Origin: JANNRA01 sp031401035 | Lineage (GTDB): Bacteria > Desulfobacterota > Binatia > HRBIN30 > CADEER01 | DNA length: 64,000 nucleotides | Reading direction: 5' to 3' | Assembly (NCBI GenBank): GCA_031401035.1 | Contig: JANNRA010000032.1 | Location: forward strand, 62,001 to 126,000 | Shown here: piece by piece, positions 8,122 through 15,641 of the stretch | Position numbering within the stretch: the stretch's first letter is position 1 | Layout of the letters: each line of letters begins with the position of its first letter | Made by a program: the position numbers and the translations under genes | The notes under the pieces: generated by a model | What the model saw: only the letters and a program-made list of their open reading frames with translations | Database searches by the model: none | What the model was told of the DNA's origin: nothing

Positions 8122-9642
8122 TCAGGCGAAGAGCAACGTCACCGCCGGCTTGCGGACCTTGCCCATCGGATTGCGGGGCAGGTCGTCGACGATGCGCAAG
8201 AGGGTCGGGACCTTGTACGGGGCGAGGTGCTGTTTGGCCCAGGCGCGCAGCTCGTCGATGGCGAGCGTCGCTCCGGGTACCAGGATGGCGGCGACGCCGA
8301 CGCGCTGACCCCACTCCTCGTCGGCGACGCCGACGACGGCGCACTCGGCGATGGCCGCATGAGTCCGCAGCACCTCTTCGATCTCGAGCGCCGAGACCTT
8401 GAAGCCGCCGGTCTTGATAATGTCGATCGAAGCGCGGCCGAGAATGCGCAGACTTCCGTGCTCGCACACGGCGACGTCGCCGGTGCGGAACCACCCGTCG
8501 GCGGTGAATGCCTCTCGGGTCTCCGCGGGCCGGCGCCAGTATTCCTGGAACACCCCACGGCCGCGCACCTCGATCGCGCCAGGCGAGCCGTCGTCGACCG
8601 GTTGGCCGGCCTCGTCCACCAGCCGCACGTCGACGCCGGGGAATGGAACCCCCACATGCCCGGGTTGCCGCACCCCGTGCAGTGGATTGCCGAGGCCCAT
8701 GCCGATTTCCGTCATACCGTAGCGTTCGAGCAGGGTGTGCCCACTGATCTCGCGCCAGGCTTCCAGCAGCGCGACGGGTAGGGCGGCGGAGCCCGAGACC
8801 ATCAGCCGCAGACGTCGCGCCCCACTGCTCAGCGCCACACGACGCGGCTCGGGCGCTGCCTCCCAAGCGCTGCGCAGCCGCGCGTAGATGGTCGGGACGG
8901 CCATGAACAGCGTCAGGCTGGGGTCGGCGGCGAGGCGCGTCCAGACGGCGTCGACGTCGAAGCCCTCCTGCAACTCGCAGACGGCGCCGGCCCACAGGGC
9001 GCAGCAGAGGACGTTGAGGATGCCGTGCAGGTGGTGCAGCGGCAGAACATGAAGGATGCGGTCGTCGGCGGACCATTCCCACGCTTCGACCACCGAGGCG
9101 ATCTGCGCCGCCAGCCCGGCGTGGGTCGTGACGACACCCTTGGGACGACTTGTGGTGCCGCTGGTGTACAGGATCATGGCGCGGCGCTCGCTGGCCCCCT
9201 CGGGCAGCGGCGCCGGCGCGCGCTCGAGCAGGTGCTCGATGCTGACGAAACGTCGACCCCGCTGGCGCGCCAGCGGGGCGATGCGAGCGGCGTAGCGGGC
9301 GTCGGCGACGATGATTGCGGCGTCGGAATCGTCGATGGCGTAGCCCAGCTCCGGCGCCGGATGTGTCGTGCAGAGCGGCACCGCGACGCCGCCGGCGCGC
9401 CAGATGCCCCACTGCGCGGTCACATGCGCGCAGCTCGGCCCGACCAGGAAGGCGACGCGTGCTTCTGACAGGTCCGCGACGCCGTCGAGCAGCCCTGCCG
9501 CGACCTGCGCGGAGGTCGCGAGCAGGCGCGCGTAGTCCCAGGTCCCGTCCGGCGCGATCAACGCCGGCCGTGCGGCGAAGCGGCCGGCGCGCTCGATGAT
9601 ATCCATGGGCGCTCGCGCGGTGTCAGTCCCGTCTCGGCTCAC
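8122..9642 (-). CDS. AMP-forming acyl-CoA synthetase, malonyl-CoA synthetase-like
   Basis: An adenylate-forming enzyme of 506 residues from the GTG at 9642, or 494 from the ATG at 9606. Family motifs are present in order: MILYTSGTTSRPKG (ATP loop), ERYGMTEIGMGLGNP, DGWFRTGD, ILGRASIDIIKTGGFKVSALEIEE and the C-terminal RNPMGKVRKP with the catalytic lysine. The compact size and SIDIIKTGGFKVSALEIEEVL resemble MatB/ACSF3-type malonyl- or methylmalonyl-CoA synthetases, but medium-chain acids are possible. The GTG overlaps the stop of the preceding F420-type oxidoreductase gene by four bases, as in other gene pairs here, so I keep it. The enzyme would activate a carboxylic acid formed by the oxidoreductases upstream. 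Confidence 0.9.
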   Translation of the reverse strand: MSRDGTDTARAPMDIIERAGRFAARPALIAPDGTWDYARLLATSAQVAAGLLDGVADLSEARVAFLVGPSCAHVTAQWGIWRAGGVAVPLCTTHPAPELGYAIDDSDAAIIVADARYAARIAPLARQRGRRFVSIEHLLERAPAPLPEGASERRAMILYTSGTTSRPKGVVTTHAGLAAQIASVVEAWEWSADDRILHVLPLHHLHGILNVLCCALWAGAVCELQEGFDVDAVWTRLAADPSLTLFMAVPTIYARLRSAWEAAPEPRRVALSSGARRLRLMVSGSAALPVALLEAWREISGHTLLERYGMTEIGMGLGNPLHGVRQPGHVGVPFPGVDVRLVDEAGQPVDDGSPGAIEVRGRGVFQEYWRRPAETREAFTADGWFRTGDVAVCEHGSLRILGRASIDIIKTGGFKVSALEIEEVLRTHAAIAECAVVGVADEEWGQRVGVAAILVPGATLAIDELRAWAKQHLAPYKVPTLLRIVDDLPRNPMGKVRKPAVTLLFA

Positions 9643-10643
9643 GGCGCGAAGGCCGACAGGATCCGCTCATTGTTCTCCCGCACGCGTTCGCTGGGCACGC
9701 CCACCGAGGGCGCGTAGAAGAGCACTTCGTCGCAGAGGCCCTCCCACTGGCGCAGCCGATCGCGCGCCTCGTCGGGCGTGCAGGCGATGGCGATCTCATC
9801 GACCATCGCGTCGGGAATAGCCGCCGCCATCGCCGCGACGTCGAAGGATGCCAGGGCCGCTCGACACGCGTCGGCGACCTGCGGCAAGCCATGCAGGCGC
9901 AGGATCGTGTGGTAAACCTTCACCGTGTAGTAGAAGCCGATCTGCTGCTTGGCATCCTGTAGCGCCACGGCGCGATCAGAGTTGATCGAGGTCAGCACGT
10001 AGGGCACCAGCCGGCAGGCGCCGGCCGGGCGGCCGGCGGCGGCCTCGGCGGTGCGCAGGGTGGGCAGCGTCACCTCGCGGTGCCAGCGGCGCGTTGCAAT
10101 CGGATGGCCGACGACGCCGTCGGCGACGGCGCCGGCACTGCGCAGCATCGGCTCGTTGACGGCCGCCACCCACAGCGGCAGGTCCGGGCGCGCGCCGGGA
10201 CGCATGTAGACGGGGATGGTGAGGTCCCAGAAACGGCCCTTGAAACGGAAGCCGAAGCCGGCGGCGGCGCGGAAGGCGGCGCGCAGCAGCTCGACGAGTT
10301 CCTTCATCCGGCCGGCCGGCTTCTCGAACGGCACGCCCCACCAGTCGACGTTCATGCGCCGTGTGCCGCTGCCGAGCCCGAGCACCATCCGCCCGCCGGA
10401 CAGCTCATCGAGGTCCATCGCAGCCGTGGCGTGCACGAGCGGCGCGCGGGTGAAGGCGTTGGCGATGCCGGTGCCGATCTGGATGCGCGAGGTGGTGGCG
10501 GCGATGGCGCCGAGGACGGCGAAGGCGTGCTGGTTGAAGAACTCGACCGTCAGCACGGTGTCGAAGCCGGCTCGCTCGGCCTCTTGTGCCAGGGTCAGGT
10601 TGCCGCGTGCCGAGCCGGCGGTGAGGATCAGTCCGCGTCGCAT
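9639..10643 (-). CDS. LLM-class F420-dependent oxidoreductase
   Basis: A 334-residue luciferase-like (TIM-barrel) protein. The strand/helix pattern LTLAQEAERAGFDTVLTVEFF, then ATTSRIQIGTGIANAF and LSGGRMVLGLGSGTRR, is characteristic of F420- or FMN-dependent members of this superfamily. The nearby npdG gene supports F420 as the cofactor. The substrate is unknown; relatives act on alcohols, tetrahydromethanopterin derivatives, ketones or terpenoid-like compounds. The ATG at 10643 has a strong ribosome site (AAGGAGAGG, about 6 bases upstream). The gene lies 39 bases after the SDR gene and overlaps the acyl-CoA synthetase gene, so it is part of the TetR-led run. Confidence 0.88.
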   Translation of the reverse strand: MRRGLILTAGSARGNLTLAQEAERAGFDTVLTVEFFNQHAFAVLGAIAATTSRIQIGTGIANAFTRAPLVHATAAMDLDELSGGRMVLGLGSGTRRMNVDWWGVPFEKPAGRMKELVELLRAAFRAAAGFGFRFKGRFWDLTIPVYMRPGARPDLPLWVAAVNEPMLRSAGAVADGVVGHPIATRRWHREVTLPTLRTAEAAAGRPAGACRLVPYVLTSINSDRAVALQDAKQQIGFYYTVKVYHTILRLHGLPQVADACRAALASFDVAAMAAAIPDAMVDEIAIACTPDEARDRLRQWEGLCDEVLFYAPSVGVPSERVRENNERILSAFAP

Positions 10644-10682
10644 CGTCCTCTCCTTCGAGCCCTGATCACAGAGCCCCGGATG

Positions 10683-11426
10683 CTAGCTCACCAGTCCCAG
10701 TCCGCCGTCGACGACGACGATCTCGCCGGTCATGTAGCGCGACTGGATGACGCCGAAGATCGTCTCGGCGATGTCCTCGCCGGTCGCCGAGCGTCCGAGC
10801 GGGGCGTTCTGTGCGACGAGCGCGTGCAGCCCGGCCCAGTCCTGGGTCCACGGCGTCGCAACCAACCCCGGCGCCACGGCGTTGACGCGCACCGGGCCAG
10901 AGACCTTGGCGAGGAGCTGGGTGAGGTGGTTGATCGCGGCCTTCGAGACGGCGTACGGAATCGAACTGCCGGTCGGTCGCACGCCGGCGACCGACGTGAC
11001 GTTGACGATGACGCCGGACGGACTTCGTTTCAGCGCCGGCATGGCGGCGCGGCAGAGGTACCAGGTCCCGAGCAGGTTGACGTCGAGAATGCGGCGGAAG
11101 ACCTCGTCGGTGACGGCGTCGAGATCGGCATGCGGGATGAGCTGGGTCGTGCCGGCATTATTGACCAGGATGTCGAGGCGGCCGAAGCGCGCCAGCGTCG
11201 TGCCAATCAGCGCCTGGCAGGCGGCCTCGTCGGCGACGCTGCCTTGTACGTAACAGGCGTTGGGGAGGGAGGTGGCGACGCGTTCGCCGGCCTCGACCGA
11301 CGTCGAGGAGTTGATCACCAGCGCCGCGCCGGCGGCGGCGAGGCGCCGGGCGGTCGCCTCGCCGATGCCGCTGGAGGAGCCGGTGACGACGGCGACCTGG
11401 CCGGCGAGCGCGTCGGATGCCGTCAC
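10683..11426 (-). CDS. SDR-family oxidoreductase
   Basis: A 247-residue classical short-chain dehydrogenase. It has the nucleotide motif TGSSSGIG (15-22), NNAG (89-92), the catalytic Ser145, and Tyr158-x3-Lys162 in PYAVSKAA. The C-terminal RYMTGEIVVVDGGLGL is the usual end of FabG-like enzymes. It would interconvert an alcohol and a ketone, or a 3-hydroxyacyl and 3-ketoacyl group, with NAD(P). The GTG at 11426 overlaps the stop of the diiron gene by four bases. Its place between a diiron oxygenase-like protein and an F420 oxidoreductase suggests a stepwise oxidation of a hydroxylated substrate. Confidence 0.92.
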   Translation of the reverse strand: MTASDALAGQVAVVTGSSSGIGEATARRLAAAGAALVINSSTSVEAGERVATSLPNACYVQGSVADEAACQALIGTTLARFGRLDILVNNAGTTQLIPHADLDAVTDEVFRRILDVNLLGTWYLCRAAMPALKRSPSGVIVNVTSVAGVRPTGSSIPYAVSKAAINHLTQLLAKVSGPVRVNAVAPGLVATPWTQDWAGLHALVAQNAPLGRSATGEDIAETIFGVIQSRYMTGEIVVVDGGLGLVS

Positions 11427-12535
11427 TGGGCGGCGACCGGCTGGTCGTTGTTCGACGTCTTCTGCATGAACTGCATGAGCAACTGGACGAGTTCCTGCGG
11501 CGGCGTCGTCTCGGGATCCTCGACCGAATCCTTGAGATGCTCGAACTGCAGCAGGTCGAGCTTGGCGTAGGCCTCGCGCACGCGCGGGGTGAGCAGGCCA
11601 AGGCGCTTCAGGTTGGGCACGATCTTCTGGAACATCATCTGCCGGAAGCCGCGCATGAACGGGGTCGTCTCCGACCACGCCGTCCACACCTTGGGATCCC
11701 AGCCGAGGTGTTCGAATACCGGCGTCGGGACGAGGCGCTCGCGCAGCAGGTGGGTGGCTTCGATGACGAAGTCCTCGCGCTCGCGCAGCTCCGTGGCGCT
11801 CATCTGGTTGGTGTACAGATCAGACAGCGACAGGACGCCGAAGGCGACGTGGCGGGACTCGTCCTGCATGACGCGCGTGATGAGGTCCTGGATCAGCGGC
11901 TCGTCCATCATCTGCATGCGGGTGACGCCGAAGGCCGCCAGCGCCAGGCCCTCGACCATGATCTGCATGCCGAGGAAGGTGACGTCCCAGCGCGAGTCGC
12001 AGACGATGTCGTCGAGCAGCCGGTTCAGGCTCGGCACGCATTCGTACGAGAGGCCCAGCTTCTCGGTCAGGTAGCGATGGTAGACCTCGACGTGGCGCGC
12101 TTCATCCGCCACCTGGTTGGCGGCGTAAAACTTCGCCTCTTCCCACGGCACGCCCTGGACGATCTTCGCCGTCGCCACCAGCGCGCCCTGCTCGCCGTGC
12201 AGGAACTGCGACAACATGAAGGCGTTCATATTGAGCTGGAACTCGATGACCTGCTCGTCGCTCAGCGGCGTCGGCGGGTTGAGGAGCGAGTTCATCAGCG
12301 CCGGCATGCCGTTGGCCACGCGCTGCTTCACCATGCGTTCGATGTTGACGTCGATCGACCAGTCGAGGTCGTTGGCGTTCCACGTCTGGGTCTTACCCTT
12401 CTCGTAAAGGGCGAGCAGGTTCTGCTTCTCGAGCGCATACTTCCAATCGAAGACGGTATCGATGGTGGCGCGCACCGACTCGAAGGCCGGCCCGCCCTTC
12501 CGCAGCGGCAGGGGGTTGTGCTGGGTGTACTGCAT
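11423..12535 (-). CDS. R2-like (ferritin-superfamily) diiron protein
   Basis: A 370-residue helical diiron protein. Six carboxylate/histidine ligands appear at the expected helix positions: Glu115, Glu145-x2-His148 (DEARHVEVYHRY), Glu195, and Glu226-x2-His229 (MQDESRHVAFG). The N-terminal KTQTWNANDLDWS resembles the entry of ribonucleotide reductase R2 and R2-like ligand-binding oxidases. It is probably an oxygenase or oxidase and not a reductase subunit, since no large subunit is nearby. The start ATG 12535 has an excellent GGAGGA ribosome site inside the end of the tetR gene, two bases downstream of whose stop it begins. As the first enzyme of the run it may perform the initial O2-dependent step. 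Confidence 0.82.
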   Translation of the reverse strand: MQYTQHNPLPLRKGGPAFESVRATIDTVFDWKYALEKQNLLALYEKGKTQTWNANDLDWSIDVNIERMVKQRVANGMPALMNSLLNPPTPLSDEQVIEFQLNMNAFMLSQFLHGEQGALVATAKIVQGVPWEEAKFYAANQVADEARHVEVYHRYLTEKLGLSYECVPSLNRLLDDIVCDSRWDVTFLGMQIMVEGLALAAFGVTRMQMMDEPLIQDLITRVMQDESRHVAFGVLSLSDLYTNQMSATELREREDFVIEATHLLRERLVPTPVFEHLGWDPKVWTAWSETTPFMRGFRQMMFQKIVPNLKRLGLLTPRVREAYAKLDLLQFEHLKDSVEDPETTPPQELVQLLMQFMQKTSNNDQPVAAQ

Positions 12536-12537
12536 CT

Positions 12538-13221
12538 TCAGGTCCTCCTCCGGTCGCGCGCCGCCGGACGGCGGCGCGGCTCGATGCCCACGTAGCGGAG
12601 CACCAGGGTGGTGATTTCGCGCTGCAACTCGTCGTCGCCGAGGGCGCGGCCGCCCGCATGCGTCTCCTCGATCAGGACATGCTGCTGCATGATGGCGAAG
12701 GCCGTCTGGATCGCCAGGGCGATCGCCAGCGGCGGATCGGGATGGGTCATGTCCTCCCGCCGCGCCAGCAGCAGGGCGCTGAGGCGCTCCTCGACGCTGC
12801 GCCGGAAGCGCAGGCCGCCAGCGAGGATCACCGGATCTTCGAGGGCGCGGGCGAGGAAGGCGGCGATCATGTGGCGCCGCTCGCGCGTCGTCGTCACCAA
12901 CTCGGCCACCGCCGCCTCGACGATCGCCGTCGTCGGCGCATCGGCCCAGCGCGTCGCGTCGGCCAGGCGTTCGACGCGCTCGGAGAGCTCGAGAAAGTGC
13001 TGCTCCTCGAGGGCGCGCAGGAGCTCGTTCTTGTCGCGGAAGCGGGCGTAGAAGCCGCCGACGGACGACCCGGCGCGCCGCGCGATTTCCGGGACTGACA
13101 CTGCCCGGTGGCCCTTGGCGACGATCAGTTCCTCGGCGGCCGCGAGCAGTCGGCGCAGTGTCTGTTCGCTGCGCGCCTGCTTCGGCCCGCTGACGGTCTG
13201 GAGGTGAGCTACGAACGGCAT
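12538..13221 (-). CDS. TetR/AcrR-family transcriptional regulator
   Basis: A 227-residue regulator. The helix-turn-helix lies in the first third, with VSVPEIARRAGSSVGGFYARFRDKNEL; the GGFYARFRDK segment is the recognition-helix end of TetR proteins. The C-terminal domain is helical and presumably binds an acyl-CoA or other ligand. The start is ATG 13221; a TTG three bases upstream is less likely. It is the first gene of a tight six-gene run (diiron protein, SDR, LLM, acyl-CoA synthetase, sulfotransferase), so it probably controls its own operon. A short inverted repeat lies 9 bases upstream of the start codon. Confidence 0.92.
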   Translation of the reverse strand: MPFVAHLQTVSGPKQARSEQTLRRLLAAAEELIVAKGHRAVSVPEIARRAGSSVGGFYARFRDKNELLRALEEQHFLELSERVERLADATRWADAPTTAIVEAAVAELVTTTRERRHMIAAFLARALEDPVILAGGLRFRRSVEERLSALLLARREDMTHPDPPLAIALAIQTAFAIMQQHVLIEETHAGGRALGDDELQREITTLVLRYVGIEPRRRPAARDRRRT

Positions 13222-13229
13222 CAAGAATC

Positions 13230-13242
13230 CGAATCCGATTCG
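13230..13242. promoter_or_regulatory. Candidate operator upstream of tetR-led operon
   Basis: The sequence CGAATC-C-GATTCG is a perfect 6-bp inverted repeat with a one-base centre, lying 9 bases upstream of the tetR start codon on the minus strand. Placement and symmetry suit an autoregulatory TetR site. TetR operators are usually longer, so this may be only a core. No clear promoter hexamers were identified beside it. Confidence 0.35.
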
Positions 13243-13323
13243 CGTTCGTATCTGGGTCGACGGGGATTGTCCAGGTATTCCTCGCTACGCAGGTGCGTGT
13301 GGCGGCAAGCGCTCCCGGGACGC

Positions 13324-13349
13324 GGGGCGGCGCGGCTGGCCGCCGCCCC
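13324..13349 (-). terminator. GC-rich hairpin after the acyl-CoA dehydrogenase gene
   Basis: Arms 13324-13332 and 13341-13349 are perfectly complementary over 9 bp (GGGGCGGCG / CGCCGCCCC) with an 8-base loop. It sits about 20 bases past the stop codon of the acyl-CoA dehydrogenase gene. There is no T-run after it on the minus strand, so it may act only as a pause or mRNA-end protector. Confidence 0.35.
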
Positions 13350-13369
13350 CGGGCCCATCGCGCCTCCGC

Positions 13370-14566
<1,197 letters not shown>

Positions 14567-14670
14567 GTCTCGCTCCTCTCGCTGCAATCGGTTGGGAGAC
14601 TAAAGCGGACGCCTCCGTGCGTGTCCATGACGGGGCCGGCGCCAAGCGCTGTTGACCGATCCGACGCGCA

Positions 14671-14694
14671 ACTGTACAGACCAGTACGTACGTA
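14671..14694. promoter_or_regulatory. Candidate TetR operator in divergent promoter region
   Basis: The stretch upstream of the tetR start holds ACTGTACAGACCAGTAC and then TACGTACGTA, a perfect 10-bp palindrome (14685-14694) that touches the start codon. The TACAGACC-type core resembles sites of TetR-family regulators. It lies between the divergent acyl-CoA dehydrogenase and tetR genes, where a shared repressor would act. The match was made by eye. Confidence 0.4.
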
Positions 14695-15407
14695 TGGCGC
14701 GAGGGAGATACCAGAAGAGCGATATCAGCCGCGAGCGGATCCTCGAGTCCGCTATCGAGCTGTTCTCAGCGCGGGGCTATGCGGCGGCCGGCGTGGACCG
14801 CGTTGCCGAGCGTTCAGGTATCGCCAAGACGGCTATCTACTACCACTTTGGCAATAAAGAGGGGTTACTCGTCGCGGTGCTGGAGCGTGCCGCGACGCAT
14901 TGGATCGAGGGTATCGAGCAGGCTGCCAGGCAGGGCGGCGAGCCACTCGAGCGACTCGACCGCGCCCTCGTCGGCATGCGCGCCATGCTCGAGGAGCGGC
15001 CCTGGATCCTCAAACTCTTCCAACTCCTGGCGCTCGAAGTCGCCGACCACAAGCCGGAGGTGCGCGCGACGCTGCAGGGGATCATTGGCAAGGCGCGCGA
15101 CGCCATCGTCAACGGCATGCGCGACGCGCTTGGCGTCGCCGTGCCGGGGGCGGAGACGGTCGCGGGTCTGCTCCTGGCTCTGCTCGACGGCGTGTCCCTC
15201 GGCGCCCATATTACGCCGACGCTGCTGCCCTACGACGACGCCTTCCGCGAGATCCGGCGTCTGGTCGCCTTCATGATTGCGACGCGACTCAACCCCGAGT
15301 TGGCGGCGCTGTTCGACAAGCCCCCCGATCTGGTGCGCCTGCTGCCGGACGGGCGGCCCCCTACAGGAGATCTGGACGATGACCGCATTGGCCAGTCTGA
15401 CCGGTGA
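14694..15407 (+). CDS. TetR/AcrR-family transcriptional regulator
   Basis: A 237-residue TetR protein. The DNA-binding domain is at residues 13-58: RERILESAIELFSARGYAA, then VAERSGIAKTAIYYHFGNKEG (recognition helix TAIYYHFGNKEGLL). The remaining helices form the ligand-binding half. The ATG at 14694 gives the normal short N-terminus; an in-frame TTG at 14652 would add residues encoded by the presumed operator. It probably represses the divergent acyl-CoA dehydrogenase gene and responds to an acyl-CoA. A 73-residue ORF overlaps its 3' end. Confidence 0.92.
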   Translation: MARGRYQKSDISRERILESAIELFSARGYAAAGVDRVAERSGIAKTAIYYHFGNKEGLLVAVLERAATHWIEGIEQAARQGGEPLERLDRALVGMRAMLEERPWILKLFQLLALEVADHKPEVRATLQGIIGKARDAIVNGMRDALGVAVPGAETVAGLLLALLDGVSLGAHITPTLLPYDDAFREIRRLVAFMIATRLNPELAALFDKPPDLVRLLPDGRPPTGDLDDDRIGQSDR

Positions 15408-15600
15408 GCTGCCGCAGGCAGAGCACGAGCGCGACGACGTCGACGAGGCGTACGGCCCGGGGTCGCTCGGTGCCGAACACCTCAAGCGGGCGCTGTTCAA
15501 ACCGCGCCAGCTGTGCTGGGAACTCGGCGTGCTGACCGAGGGGTGGGCAGGGCTGTGGAAGCGGTTCGGTATCTACGCGGCGAACGGGCCGCCGGTGTGA
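15379..15600 (+). CDS. Small protein of unknown function
   Basis: A 73-residue ORF starting at ATG 15379, 29 bases inside the end of the tetR gene, with AGGAGA about 12 bases upstream. The N-terminal half is acidic (ELPQAEHERDDVDEAYG). The C-terminal half is basic and aromatic (KRALFKPRQLCWELG, then WAGLWKRFGIYAANG). There is no membrane segment or Cys motif. I do not recognise the family. The overlap with the regulator and the readable start suggest a coupled gene, but it could be chance. Confidence 0.5.
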   Translation: MTALASLTGELPQAEHERDDVDEAYGPGSLGAEHLKRALFKPRQLCWELGVLTEGWAGLWKRFGIYAANGPPV

Positions 15601-15641
15601 GACGCTGATCGCGGGCGCGGCCAGCGCCGCCCCCTCGACGG

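Noticed and set aside
8072..9412. Open frame continuing upstream of the sulfotransferase gene on the minus strand
   Set aside because: It lies in the wrong frame across the acyl-CoA synthetase gene. The translation is Arg/Ala-rich low complexity, as expected for a shadow frame in GC-rich DNA.
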